Shown: positions 22,736 to 31,602 of the stretch, piece after piece | Position numbering within the stretch: position 1 is the first letter of the stretch | Layout of the letters: each line of letters starts with the position of its first letter | From: Streptomyces sp. R28 | Lineage (GTDB): Bacteria > Actinomycetota > Actinomycetes > Streptomycetales > Streptomycetaceae | Direction of reading: 5' to 3' | Length of the DNA: 64,000 bases | Assembly: GCF_041052385.1 (NCBI RefSeq) | Contig: NZ_CP163439.1 | Location: forward strand, 682,001 to 746,000 | The notes under the pieces: model-generated | What the model saw: the letters and a program-made list of their open reading frames with translations, nothing else | What the model was told of the DNA's origin: nothing | Database searches by the model: none | Made by a program: the position numbers and the translations under genes

Positions 22736-22993
22736 TCAGGCCTGCTTCTCGCCGACCAGCCCGGACAGAGCCGCGCTCAGCGCGTCGACCGTGGGATGGT
22801 CCCAGGTCAGCGCGTCGTCCACGGTCACCTCGAACTCGTCCTCGATGTCGGCGGTGATGGCCAGCGCCGTCAGGGAGTCCAGGCCGTAGTCGGCCAGCGG
22901 TACGGACGTGTCGATGTCCTCCGGCGAACGGCGCAGGTAGGTCGCCACGCGCTCGGTCAGCCAGGTGTGCACGTCACGGTTGCCAGCAGTCAT
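22736..22993 (-). CDS. Free-standing acyl carrier protein for lipoinitiation
   Basis: 85-residue ACP. The phosphopantetheine attachment serine is in [12 protein letters not shown] (about residue 43), and the acidic helix II surface (DIEDEFEV) is typical. In daptomycin, ramoplanin and enduracidin clusters such a protein carries the activated fatty acid from the acyl-AMP ligase to the first condensation domain. Its position between the dehydrogenases and the NRPS supports the same job. The ATG at 22993 is preceded by AAGAAAGAGA. Longer in-frame extensions upstream have no ACP similarity. Confidence 0.93.
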   Translation of the reverse strand: MTAGNRDVHTWLTERVATYLRRSPEDIDTSVPLADYGLDSLTALAITADIEDEFEVTVDDALTWDHPTVDALSAALSGLVGEKQA

Positions 22994-23112
22994 GAGGGGG
23001 GTCTCTTTCTTGAACGGAGAGGGAAAACGGAGGCCGGGCGCACGGCGGCACGGCACGCCTGGGCAGGCGAGCGGGGTAGGACGGCGTACGGCCTTCAGGT
23101 GGCAGGCGGACC

Positions 23113-24825
23113 TCAGACGGCGAGCTGTCTTCCGGTCAGGCCGAAGGAGCGGCCCGTGGCCCGGCGGTCCAGGAGTTCGGCGAAGAGCGCGTCCTCGACC
23201 TGGGCGGGCAGCGGGCCCGGCCGGTGCGGGCCGGGGGCCGAGCGGTGCAGGGCCGCGCGCGCCCAGGCGGGGTCGGCCAGGAAGTCCCCCGGTCCGGCGT
23301 GCCGCCACACCTGGACGCAGGCGGTCCGGGACAGGAGGCGTACGTACCGGGTGACGAGGTCGTAGTGCTCGGGGCGGGCCTCGACACCCAGGTCCACCGG
23401 CGACAACTGCCCACACACGGCAGCCAGTTCGGCCAGATCGGCGCGGTCGCCGGCGATGGCGGCCCGCAGGTCGGCATGCTCGGGCGTCCAGGGCGCGTCG
23501 AGCAGGGCGTGGAGGGAACCGGCGATCGGGTCGCGGCCCGCGGCGTGCAGGGCCAGCCGGTCGTACGGCAGGGGCGGCAGCGCCCGGTCGAGCGCGAACA
23601 GGTCGCCGGGCGCCTCGGTGCCGGGGCGGTTCCAGGTGCGGCGGGCCAGCAGCGGGAGTTGCGGCAGCAGGCTCATCTGGCAGGCGGCGCGCGCGATGTG
23701 CCCGAAGCCGACGGGGGCGAGGTCGCGCAGCAGCTTCTGGAACAGCGCGGTCGGTCCCTCGCGCAGGTAGAAGTGGGCACCCAGGAGTTCCGCGAGGCGG
23801 TCCATGGCCTCCAGTAGCAGGCGGGACACCTCGAACTTGACCGCGGAGGCGTACACGCTCGCCGCGCCGGGCGCCAGGTGCAGTGCACGGGCGCCGACCG
23901 CGCCGAGCGCCTCGGCGCGCAGCAGGTCGGCGAAGACGCCGGCCAGCACCGAGCGGACGTGCGGGAGGGCGGTCGCGGGGCCGCCGTAGAGCCGACGCCC
24001 TGTCAGGTGGTCGAGGGCGATGCGCAGTCCGGTGTCGAGGATTCCGGTGGTCATCGCGGGCAGGACCGTGCGGGTGATCTGGAGGGCCTTCAGCGCGGTC
24101 TCCAGGCCGGAGCCGACGGGGCCGAGCACCGCGGAGGCGGGCACGGGCAGTTCGTCGAAGCTCAGGCCGCCGAGCTGGACGCCCCGCATGCCGACGGTGC
24201 CGAAGCGCGGCAGGTCGGTGAGGTGCGCGGGGTCGGCGCTCGCCCGGTCGACGAGGACCAGGGAGTGGCTGCGCGGGCCGGGCCGGGGATCCGTGCGGGC
24301 GAGGAGGACCATGGCGTCGGCCCGCGCGATGTTGGTGACCACTTCCTTACGTCCGCTCAGCCGCAGCCCGCCGTCGGGTGCGGTGTGCGCGGCGAACTCC
24401 GTGCCCGCCATGTCGTTGCCGTGCGCCAGTTCGTGGAAGGCGATGGCGATGCGTCGGCCGTCCAGGAGCAGGCCGGCGGCGCGTTCGGTCTGCCGTTCGT
24501 CGCCGGCGGTCCACAGGGTGACTCCGGCGATGAGCGAGCTGGCGCCGTAGCCGAGGCCGAGCGCGGGGTCGCGGCGGTACAGGGCACGCATGACCTCGGC
24601 GAGGTGGTCGGCCCGCTCCAGACGACCGCCCAGCTCGGGCGGTACGAACTCGGCGTTCAGCCCGTACGAGTGCAGCAGTGCCTCTCCGGCGGTGAGCATC
24701 TCGGCGCGTTCGTCGGCGGCAAGGACGGCGGTCGCTCCGGTGGGGTTGGCCGGGTCGGAGAGGGGGCCGAGCAGGTGTTCCAGTTCGTCGGCGCGCTTGG
24801 GGGCCAGGCCCGTGGCGGTGGTCAT
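23113..24825 (-). CDS. Long acyl-CoA dehydrogenase family protein (acyl-ACP desaturation)
   Basis: 570-residue flavoprotein of the acyl-CoA dehydrogenase superfamily, about 180 residues longer than ordinary ACADs. The middle beta-domain is visible (HELAHGNDMAGTEF, LSGRKEVVTNIARADAMVLL), then the C-terminal helical domain and an extra C-terminal helical region. The ATG at 24825 overlaps the end of the preceding dehydrogenase by 4 nt. A pair of long ACADs beside an acyl-AMP ligase and ACP also occurs in the ramoplanin and enduracidin clusters, where they are held to introduce the conjugated double bonds of the 2,4-dienoyl chain. By analogy it would oxidise the ACP-bound fatty acid. The bond position is not readable from sequence. 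Confidence 0.87.
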   Translation of the reverse strand: MTTATGLAPKRADELEHLLGPLSDPANPTGATAVLAADERAEMLTAGEALLHSYGLNAEFVPPELGGRLERADHLAEVMRALYRRDPALGLGYGASSLIAGVTLWTAGDERQTERAAGLLLDGRRIAIAFHELAHGNDMAGTEFAAHTAPDGGLRLSGRKEVVTNIARADAMVLLARTDPRPGPRSHSLVLVDRASADPAHLTDLPRFGTVGMRGVQLGGLSFDELPVPASAVLGPVGSGLETALKALQITRTVLPAMTTGILDTGLRIALDHLTGRRLYGGPATALPHVRSVLAGVFADLLRAEALGAVGARALHLAPGAASVYASAVKFEVSRLLLEAMDRLAELLGAHFYLREGPTALFQKLLRDLAPVGFGHIARAACQMSLLPQLPLLARRTWNRPGTEAPGDLFALDRALPPLPYDRLALHAAGRDPIAGSLHALLDAPWTPEHADLRAAIAGDRADLAELAAVCGQLSPVDLGVEARPEHYDLVTRYVRLLSRTACVQVWRHAGPGDFLADPAWARAALHRSAPGPHRPGPLPAQVEDALFAELLDRRATGRSFGLTGRQLAV

Positions 24826-26615
24826 GCGGTGCCTCCCCACAGGGTGAACTCCGTCTCGGGCGTGCCGAGAACGACGTCGGCCAGGGCGTCGAAGACGTCG
24901 TTGGCGCGGTCGCATTCGCGGTCCTTGTCGCGGTCGCCGGCGCTCGCGTTGGCGCTGCCGTCCTCACCGAGCAGGGCGGCCAGGCAGGCCCGCAACCACA
25001 GGCCGTCCAGGCCGAGCCGTCCCGTGCGCAGGGTCGGGTTCTCCCGCCACAGCAGCAGGACGGCGGCAGCGGCGTAGGCGCGTTCGTAGGTCTCGGCCAG
25101 GCCGAAGGCGGTGCTGGGCAGTCCGCCCGCCACCGGCAGGAAGTCCGCCGACTCCGTTTCCATCCGGGCGAGTTCGGCGAGCAGCCGGTCCATGAGCACA
25201 CCCGCCTCCGGTGGCCCTTCCTCCCGTATGTGCTCCGCCAGGTCCGGCAGGGCCTGCACGGCGCTGCAGCCCGTGACGGACAGCAGCGTCAGACGGTCCC
25301 GGTCGAACGGGGGCAGGGGCGCGGTGAGGTCGGCGGCCACCCGCAGGCCCTCGGTGTCGGTGCGGCGGCGGCTCGGCTGACGGGCCAGGCGCGGCATCTG
25401 GTTGAGGAGGGCCGCGCGGTTGACGACCGTGCTGCCGTCGAAGATCGCGCAGATGCGGTGGTCGCGCTCCAGTTTGGCGAAGCCTCCACCGGGCGGTGAG
25501 GTGAGGAAGCCGCGTACGCCCAGCAGCTCACCGAGCGAGCCGAGCGTCTCCTGGGTCAGCGTCGGGACGTAGGCCTTGGTGATCGCTGAGATCGCGCTCA
25601 GTTCCCCGGGCAGGGTGTGCACCGAGCGGGCGGAGAGCGCGCTCACCGCCTCGGCGGTCAGCGCCGCGGCGGCTGCCCGGCCGAGGATGCGCCGCACGTG
25701 CGGGACGTCGGCGAGGCGGCGGCCGTACAGTTCGCGGCCGGTGGCGAAGTCCCGGGCCAGCCGCAGGGCGTGGTCGGCGGCGCCGAGGGAGAGCGCCGTG
25801 CAGGCGATACGGGTGAGCTGGAGCGTTTTGAGGACTACGGCGATCCCGTCGCCCTCCTCGCCGACGAGGGCGTCGGCGGGAACCGGGGCGCCGTCCAGGG
25901 CGAAGCCGCTGATGTCGGCGCCGCGGATGCCGTGTGTGCGGACCTTCGGCAAGCTCCGCCATGCACCCTCGGGCAGCCGTCGCTTGTCCACGAGGAAGAG
26001 GCTGAAGCCGCGTCCGCCGCCCGCCGGGTCGGTGCGGGCGAGGACGCAGGCGAGGGTGGCGCGGGTGGCGTTGTTGATGAGCCACTTCTCGCCGGTGAGC
26101 CGCCAGCCACCACTGCCACCGCCGACGCCACTGCCGGCGTCACCGCCGATGCCGTTGCCGCTGCCGCTGCCGCTGCCGCCGGCCCCGGATTCCGTGTCGG
26201 CAACCGCCGCCAACTCGCCAGCGAGCAGGTCGGCGCCGTGGTCGCGCTCGGTCAGTCCCCAGCAGACCGCCTCGCCCCCGCGTACCCGTTCGGCGAGCCG
26301 GGTGGCCTGGTCCGGGGTGCCGGCCACCCACACCGGCGCCGTCCCGAGGAACGTCTTGCCGTGCGCGATGGCCACGGTCAGGTCGCGGCGGGCGACGGCG
26401 CGCAGCAGCCGTACCGTCTCGCTGACATCGCACGTCCCGCTGACATCGCCGTCCGGCGGCAGGACGTAGTGGGCGGCCAGCCCCGCGTCGTCGAGGACGC
26501 GGACCGCGTCGCCGGGGAACTCCTCACGGGCGTCCAGCTCGGCGAGCGCGGCGGGCGAGAAGGTGTCGTCCTCGTGGGCGGCGAGCAGGGTCTCCAGGTC
26601 CGTCGTCGTGGTCAT
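24822..26615 (-). CDS. Second long acyl-CoA dehydrogenase family protein with Gly/Ser-rich insert
   Basis: 597-residue partner of the adjacent dehydrogenase. Recognisable elements are the FAD/substrate strand WGLTERDHGADLLAGEL, LTGEKWLINNATRATLACVLARTD and a C-terminal helical domain. Between the first two, at about residues 145-172, lies a low-complexity Gly/Ser stretch (SGAGGSGSGSG...GGGSGG), inserted where other family members have a short loop; a second hydrophilic segment rich in Asp/Arg is near residue 560. The ATG at 26615 overlaps the acyl-AMP ligase stop by 4 nt, giving tight translational coupling. It probably works with the neighbouring ACAD on acyl-ACP. Expected cofactor is FAD. 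Confidence 0.87.
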   Translation of the reverse strand: MTTTTDLETLLAAHEDDTFSPAALAELDAREEFPGDAVRVLDDAGLAAHYVLPPDGDVSGTCDVSETVRLLRAVARRDLTVAIAHGKTFLGTAPVWVAGTPDQATRLAERVRGGEAVCWGLTERDHGADLLAGELAAVADTESGAGGSGSGSGNGIGGDAGSGVGGGSGGWRLTGEKWLINNATRATLACVLARTDPAGGGRGFSLFLVDKRRLPEGAWRSLPKVRTHGIRGADISGFALDGAPVPADALVGEEGDGIAVVLKTLQLTRIACTALSLGAADHALRLARDFATGRELYGRRLADVPHVRRILGRAAAAALTAEAVSALSARSVHTLPGELSAISAITKAYVPTLTQETLGSLGELLGVRGFLTSPPGGGFAKLERDHRICAIFDGSTVVNRAALLNQMPRLARQPSRRRTDTEGLRVAADLTAPLPPFDRDRLTLLSVTGCSAVQALPDLAEHIREEGPPEAGVLMDRLLAELARMETESADFLPVAGGLPSTAFGLAETYERAYAAAAVLLLWRENPTLRTGRLGLDGLWLRACLAALLGEDGSANASAGDRDKDRECDRANDVFDALADVVLGTPETEFTLWGGTA

Positions 26616-28366
26616 CGCGCGGTCACCCGCCGGTGTTCGGCCAGGGCCGCCGTCAGCAACTTGTCCTCGCCGAGGTGCAGGGTGTCCAGTTCACCGGCGA
26701 GGTAGAGGGCGCGCATCGCCGAGCGCTGCACCTTCCCGCTCGTGGTGCGCCGGACGCCGCCGGGCCGCACCAGGGCGACGGCCGCGACCGGTACGCCGAA
26801 CTCCCGGGCCATGGTCTGCTTCATCTCCACGGCGATCTCGCTCAGCCGCTCGGCGCCCCAGTGGGCACGTATCTCGTGCACGGCGACGATCGCGGGGGCG
26901 ATGTCCACTCCGTCGTCGTCGCCGACCATGAAGACGGCGCCGTGCAGGCCCTCCAGTTCCTCGTGTTGGGAGCGCAGTTCGTACTCGATGTCCGAGGGGT
27001 GCAGATTGCGCCCGTGCAGGACGAGGACGTCCTTGCGGCGGCCGGTGATGTACAGGTCGCCGTCGAGCAGGCCGCCGAGGTCGCCCGTGCGCAGGTGAGG
27101 TCCGCTTCCGTCGCCCGTGTACGCCCGGAACGTGGCGCTCGTGGCGTCCTCGTTCTCCCAGTAACCCGCGGTGACGCAGGGGCCGCTGAGCCAGATCTCG
27201 CCGATGCGGCCCTCGGGCAGGGCGTCCCCGGTGCCGGGATCGACGATCACGACGTCGGACCCGGCCGGCGCCCCGCAGCCGATCAGTACGCGGGACGCTT
27301 CCGTGTCGTCGGCCGGCCTGAGCACCCGGTTCTCGAGTGCCGTGGCGTCGACCGTGGTCCGCAGGGGTGGCCGCCCGGTGGTGCCGGAGGCCATCAGAGT
27401 CGCCTCTGCCAGGCCGTACACCGGGATGAGCGCGTCGGGCCGCAGTCCCGCGGCGGCGAACCTCTCGGTGAAGGCGGCGACGACGTCGGCGCGGACCGGC
27501 TCGGAGCCGTCGGCGGCCTTGAGCCGGGACAGGTCGAGCATGGCGAGCTGCTCGTCGGTGACCCGTCGTACACACAGCTCGTAGCCGAAGTCGGGCGCGG
27601 CGGTGAATCCGACGTCGCACGCGTCCAGCATCCGCAGCCAGTGGTACGGGCGGCGCAGGAACGACATGGGGTCCATCTGGACATACCCGCTCCCGCACAG
27701 GAGGCCGGGCAGCATCAGGCCGATCAGCCCCATGTCGTGGTAGAGGGGGATCCAGCCGCCGTACACCGTGCCGCTGTCGTTCCCGAACATGCGGACCATC
27801 CGGTCCACGTTGGCGACCAGGTTGCCGTGGGTGACCATGACGCCCTTGGGGTCGCCGGTCGATCCCGACGTGTACTGGAGCAGTGCCAGGGTCTCGGGCG
27901 ACACCTCGGGAACGGTCCAGGCGGCCGGGTCCCCGTCACCGGAGTCGGTCGGGTGGCATACCGCGCCGACGACTCCCTCCTCGGCGACCCACTTCTCGAC
28001 GTCCGGGAGGTCGCTGCGCTGCGTCAGGATGGCTCGCACCCCCGCGTCGCGGGCGATCGCGGCGAGCCTGCGGCGCTCGTGCCGGTAGCGGCCCGGCAGC
28101 GGGGCCGGCACGGCGATGACGCCGGCGTAGACACAGGCGGAGAACGCGGTGGTGAATTCGATTCCCGGGGAGTAGAGGAGCAGCACCCGGTCCCCTGGAG
28201 AGAGGCGCTCCTGGAGCCAGGAGGCAATACGCCGGGAATGCACATCGAGTTGTGCGCGGTCGCGCACCGTACGTCTGATTTCGCTGAAGTCCGAAACGAA
28301 TGTCACGGCAGGCTGCTGCGGATTACGCGCTGCCTGTTCCCTCAGCGTCGTGAGTAATTCTCGCAC
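26612..28366 (-). CDS. Fatty acyl-AMP ligase (FAAL) for lipopeptide initiation
   Basis: 584-residue adenylate-forming enzyme. ATP-binding P-loop LLQYTSGSTGDPKGV is near residue 168. The FAAL-type segment GGWIPLYHDMGLIGLML follows, then YGLAEATL, RTGDLGGLLDGDLYITGRRKDVLVLHGRNLHP, and a C-terminal lysine in TTSGKVQR. The HDMGLIG pattern and the sequence after it separate FAALs, which pass acyl-AMP to a carrier protein, from CoA ligases. It probably activates a free fatty acid and loads the ACP encoded four genes on. It is the first gene of the leftward operon. The GTG start at 28366 lacks an obvious ribosome-binding site. Confidence 0.92.
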   Translation of the reverse strand: MRELLTTLREQAARNPQQPAVTFVSDFSEIRRTVRDRAQLDVHSRRIASWLQERLSPGDRVLLLYSPGIEFTTAFSACVYAGVIAVPAPLPGRYRHERRRLAAIARDAGVRAILTQRSDLPDVEKWVAEEGVVGAVCHPTDSGDGDPAAWTVPEVSPETLALLQYTSGSTGDPKGVMVTHGNLVANVDRMVRMFGNDSGTVYGGWIPLYHDMGLIGLMLPGLLCGSGYVQMDPMSFLRRPYHWLRMLDACDVGFTAAPDFGYELCVRRVTDEQLAMLDLSRLKAADGSEPVRADVVAAFTERFAAAGLRPDALIPVYGLAEATLMASGTTGRPPLRTTVDATALENRVLRPADDTEASRVLIGCGAPAGSDVVIVDPGTGDALPEGRIGEIWLSGPCVTAGYWENEDATSATFRAYTGDGSGPHLRTGDLGGLLDGDLYITGRRKDVLVLHGRNLHPSDIEYELRSQHEELEGLHGAVFMVGDDDGVDIAPAIVAVHEIRAHWGAERLSEIAVEMKQTMAREFGVPVAAVALVRPGGVRRTTSGKVQRSAMRALYLAGELDTLHLGEDKLLTAALAEHRRVTAR

Positions 28367-28504
28367 GACAAAAACGTACGTGATCTTGATTCCCGAACCA
28401 GTAGTGAAACGTTAAAACAACCTTCAAGTAACACCATCGAACGCACAAGAAACCTTGAACGTTCCATGATCGACTTCGATCATCGGCGGGCGTAGAACGG
28501 ATCT
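28367..28504. promoter_or_regulatory. Divergent promoter region of the lipopeptide cluster
   Basis: 138-bp spacer between the leftward FAAL operon and the rightward exporter operon, noticeably more AT-rich than the flanks (for example GTGAAACGTTAAAACAACC around 28404). It must hold promoters for both arms and contains the palindrome described separately. No pathway-specific regulator gene is found in the cluster, so control probably comes from a protein encoded elsewhere. Confidence 0.7.
28466..28483. promoter_or_regulatory. Palindromic operator candidate upstream of the exporter
   Basis: ATGATCGACTTCGATCAT: two perfect 8-bp arms around a 2-bp centre, 22 bp before the GTG start of the ABC ATPase. 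The size and symmetry fit a dimeric TetR/GntR-type repressor and the position would block the rightward promoter. The cognate protein is not identifiable. Confidence 0.6.
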
Positions 28505-29464
28505 GTGCATACCCCAATCGCGTCGGCCATCGCCGTACAGGGACTACGCAAGAGATTCAAGGGAAGTCACGCCTTACGCGGCGTCGACCTACAGGTGAGC
28601 CCGGGCGAGGTCCTGGGCCTCCTGGGTCCGAACGGAGCTGGAAAAACCACGCTGGTAAAGATTCTGACGACCCTCCTCAAGCCGGATTCCGGCCACGCAT
28701 TCGTGAATGGCTGGAATGTGACGGCCGAACCGGAAAAGGTCCGCTCCACGATCGGAATGGCTGGCCAGTATTCGACGATCGACGGCATGCTGACCGGCTT
28801 CGAGAACCTCCATCTCCTCGCGAAACTGCGCGGAGTGGGCCGCCGTACGGCCCGCCGCACCGCCGATGACCTGCTGTCCCGGTTCCGGCTCTCCGCCGTC
28901 GCGGGACGCCCGGCGAACACCTACTCCGGCGGTATGCGCCGGCGGCTGGATCTGGCCGCCGCCCTCGTCGGCTCACCGCCCCTGGTCGTGCTGGACGAGC
29001 CCACCACGGGACTCGACCCCGAGAGCAGACTCGACACCTGGGACGCGGTCGGCGAACTCGTCGCCGGCGGCACCACGATCCTGCTGACGACCCAGTACCT
29101 GGAGGAGGCGGACCGCCTCGCCGACCGGATCACGGTGATCGACCGGGGCCAGGTGGTGGCCGAGGGCACCAGCGACGAGCTGAAAGCTGCCGCCGGAAAC
29201 CGGATCGTGGTGTGTGTCGCCGAGGACCACCAGCTCGACGCGGCCGCGCGGGCCGCCGCACAGGCCACCGGCGCGGCCCCGACGGTTGACCGGCGCGCCC
29301 GGCGCGTGGAGGCGGCCGCCGCCGACGGCCCGGCCGCACTGGGCCGCGCCCTCACCGCACTGGAGGACGAAGGGGTCGACGTACTGGAGATCGGGCTCAG
29401 CCGCAGCACCCTGGACGACGTGTTCCTCGGCCTGACCAGCCGCGCCCGGCAGAAGGCGGCGTGA
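28505..29464 (+). CDS. ABC exporter ATP-binding protein (DrrA family)
   Basis: 319-residue ATPase. Walker A is GPNGAGKTT at about residue 41; the signature motif is SGGMRRRLDLAAAL, Walker B VVLDEPTTGLDPESR, and the H-loop region is degenerate (TTQYLEEADRLADR, with Gln in place of the switch His, as is normal for DrrA-type proteins). The C-terminal about 90 residues match the DrrA accessory domain. With the next gene it would form a drug-export pump, likely for product secretion and self-resistance. The first gene of the rightward arm; its GTG start at 28505 follows the palindrome. Confidence 0.93.
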   Translation: MHTPIASAIAVQGLRKRFKGSHALRGVDLQVSPGEVLGLLGPNGAGKTTLVKILTTLLKPDSGHAFVNGWNVTAEPEKVRSTIGMAGQYSTIDGMLTGFENLHLLAKLRGVGRRTARRTADDLLSRFRLSAVAGRPANTYSGGMRRRLDLAAALVGSPPLVVLDEPTTGLDPESRLDTWDAVGELVAGGTTILLTTQYLEEADRLADRITVIDRGQVVAEGTSDELKAAAGNRIVVCVAEDHQLDAAARAAAQATGAAPTVDRRARRVEAAAADGPAALGRALTALEDEGVDVLEIGLSRSTLDDVFLGLTSRARQKAA

Positions 29465-30360
29465 TGAGCACGCCCACGGACGTCCACAGGACCGGCTCCC
29501 CGCACCATGGCGCACCCGGCACCGGCCTCCCCCCGACCGCGATCCCGACCCGCGCCCGGCGCAACCCCGCGCTCCGTGTCGTCGCCCAGAGCGCGGACCT
29601 CGCCCTGCGCAACCTGCTGCACCTGCGGCGCACGCCCGGGCTGCTCATCTCCTGCCTGGTGGAGCCGGTGGTCTACGCCATGCTCATCGGGTACGTCTTC
29701 GGCAACAGCCTGGGCGGCACGGCCTACCGCGAGTACATGGTGGCCGGACTGATCGCCCAGACCGTGGCCTTCACCACCACCTTCACCACGGTCGGGCTCT
29801 CCCGGGACCTCGACCAGGGCATGGTCGACCGCTTCCGCACCCTGCCGATCTCCCGCGTGGCCCTGCTGCTCGGCCGCACCACCTCCGACCTCACCACCTG
29901 CGTGGCGAGTGTCGCCGTCACCACCGTGTGCGGGCTGCTGATGGGTTGGCGCCCGCACACCGGACCGGTCGAGGTGGCCGCCGGGGTCCTGCTGGTGCTC
30001 CTGTTCTCCTTCGCGATGTCGTGGATCGGCGTGTTCGTCGCCCTCATCACCCCGAACGCCCAGGTGGCCGGCAGCCTCGGCATCATCTGGCTGTTCCCCG
30101 CCACGTTCATCTCCTCCGGCTTCGTCTCCGGCGCGACCCTGCCGGGACCGCTGTCCACCCTGGCGGCCTGGAACCCGATCACCTCACTGGCGAACGCCCT
30201 GCGCCGCTTCTTCGGCAACACTCCCCCGCCCGGCTTCCCCGTGCAGCGCGCCTGGCCCGCCCATCACCCCGCGCTGTACACCGTGGGCTGCTCGGTACTG
30301 GTCATCGCCGTCTTCATCACCCTGTCGACCTGGCGCTACCGCACCCGCACCAGCCGCTGA
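29464..30360 (+). CDS. ABC-2 type exporter permease (DrrB family)
   Basis: 298-residue integral membrane protein with about six hydrophobic segments (for example LLISCLVEPVVYAMLIGYVF and VAAGVLLVLLFSFAMSWIGV) and the ABC-2 signature region around GLSRDLDQGMVDRFRTLPIS. The ATG at 29464 overlaps the ATPase stop (TGATG), so the two subunits are translationally coupled. It forms the membrane channel of the exporter predicted to move the lipopeptide out of the cell. An in-frame GTG three bases upstream is an alternative start. Confidence 0.92.
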   Translation: MSTPTDVHRTGSPHHGAPGTGLPPTAIPTRARRNPALRVVAQSADLALRNLLHLRRTPGLLISCLVEPVVYAMLIGYVFGNSLGGTAYREYMVAGLIAQTVAFTTTFTTVGLSRDLDQGMVDRFRTLPISRVALLLGRTTSDLTTCVASVAVTTVCGLLMGWRPHTGPVEVAAGVLLVLLFSFAMSWIGVFVALITPNAQVAGSLGIIWLFPATFISSGFVSGATLPGPLSTLAAWNPITSLANALRRFFGNTPPPGFPVQRAWPAHHPALYTVGCSVLVIAVFITLSTWRYRTRTSR

Positions 30361-30435
30361 CCTCGGCCGCGCACCCTCCCGACAGCCCCGCGCCCGGCCC
30401 GCAACCCGGCCCGCGCGCCCGCACAGGAGCACCCC

Positions 30436-31602
30436 ATGACCGTCCCCACCCTGCGTCTCGGCCTCAACCTCGGCTACTGGGTCGGCGGCAACGACGCCTC
30501 CAACATCCCGCTCGCCTTCCTGGCCGAAAACCTCGGCTACTCGGCGGTGTGGGTGTCGGAGGCCTACGGATCCGACGCCGTCACCCTGCTGTCCTGGATC
30601 GCCGCCCGCACCTCCCGCATCGACGTCGGCAGCGCCGTCCTCCAGATCCCCGCCCGCTCGCCCGCCATGACGGCGATGACCGCCGCCACCCTCGACACCC
30701 TGTCCGGCGGACGGCTCAGGCTCGGGCTCGGCGTGTCCGGCCCCCAGGTCTCGGAGGGCTGGCACGGCGTCAGGTTCGCCTCGCCGCTGGGCCGTACCCG
30801 CGAATACGTCGACCTCGTGCGCCGGGCGCTGCGCCGCGAACCCCTCGCGTACGAAGGCAGCCACTTCACGCTTCCGCTGCCGGACGGCCCCGGCAAGCCA
30901 CTCGCCCTCACCATCCGGCCACCGCGCGAGCGGATCCCGGTCTACCTCGCCGCCCTGGGGCCGAGGAACCTGGAACTGGCCGGGGAGATCGCCGACGGCT
31001 GGCTGCCGGTGTTCTTCTCCCCCGACCACGCCGCCCAGCAGCTGGCGCCGCTCAGGGCCGGCCTCGCGAAGTCGGGGCGCACCCTCGACGGATTCGACAT
31101 CGCCCCCGGCGTCCCCCTGGTGACCGGCCCCGACTGGCGGGCCTGCGCCCGCCGGGTACGGGGGTACGCCGCGCTGTACCTCGGCGGCATGGGCGGACGG
31201 GCGGACAACCACTACACCCAGCTGGCCGAGCGCATGGGCTTCGGCCCCGAGGCCCGCGCCGTCCAGGAGAGGTTCCTCGCCGGTGACTACCCCGGCGCCA
31301 TGGCCGCCGTACCGCTCGAATTCCTCGACGCCACCTCGCTGCTCGGGCCGCGGGAGCGGATCGCCGAGCGGATGACGGCATTCGCCGAGGCCGGCGCCAC
31401 CACGCTCAACGTCATGCCGGTCGGCCCCGGCCTGCCCGGCCCGGACCGCGCCGCCACCGCGCTGCGCACCGCCGTCGAGGCGGCGGAACTCGCCGGCCTG
31501 CTGGCCTCCGGCCCCGTCCCGAACGCCCCCGCCTCTGACAGCCCGCGCCCACAAGGCCCGTTCAACTCGCAAGGAGACTCCCGCATCCATGACCACGCAT
31601 GA
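30436..31602 (+). CDS. LLM-class (F420-type) oxidoreductase
   Basis: 388-residue luciferase-like TIM-barrel protein (MTVPTLRLGLNLGYWVGG start). Features are LGYSAVWVSEAYGSDAVTLLSWIA, IDVGSAVLQIPARSPAMTAM, and LSGGRLRLGLGVSGPQVSEGWHG, the pattern of actinobacterial F420-dependent LLM proteins rather than FMN luciferases. Such enzymes catalyse hydride transfer or oxygenation. In this operon the substrate could be the ACP-bound acyl chain or the peptide, but nothing in the sequence decides that. An AGGAG lies before the ATG. The C-terminal tail (about the last 25 residues) is Pro-rich and runs 14 nt into the thioesterase gene. Confidence 0.85.
   Translation: MTVPTLRLGLNLGYWVGGNDASNIPLAFLAENLGYSAVWVSEAYGSDAVTLLSWIAARTSRIDVGSAVLQIPARSPAMTAMTAATLDTLSGGRLRLGLGVSGPQVSEGWHGVRFASPLGRTREYVDLVRRALRREPLAYEGSHFTLPLPDGPGKPLALTIRPPRERIPVYLAALGPRNLELAGEIADGWLPVFFSPDHAAQQLAPLRAGLAKSGRTLDGFDIAPGVPLVTGPDWRACARRVRGYAALYLGGMGGRADNHYTQLAERMGFGPEARAVQERFLAGDYPGAMAAVPLEFLDATSLLGPRERIAERMTAFAEAGATTLNVMPVGPGLPGPDRAATALRTAVEAAELAGLLASGPVPNAPASDSPRPQGPFNSQGDSRIHDHA

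Noticed and set aside
26633..28357. Long + strand frame opposite the FAAL gene
   Set aside because: A compositional shadow; FAAL motifs are complete on the minus strand.
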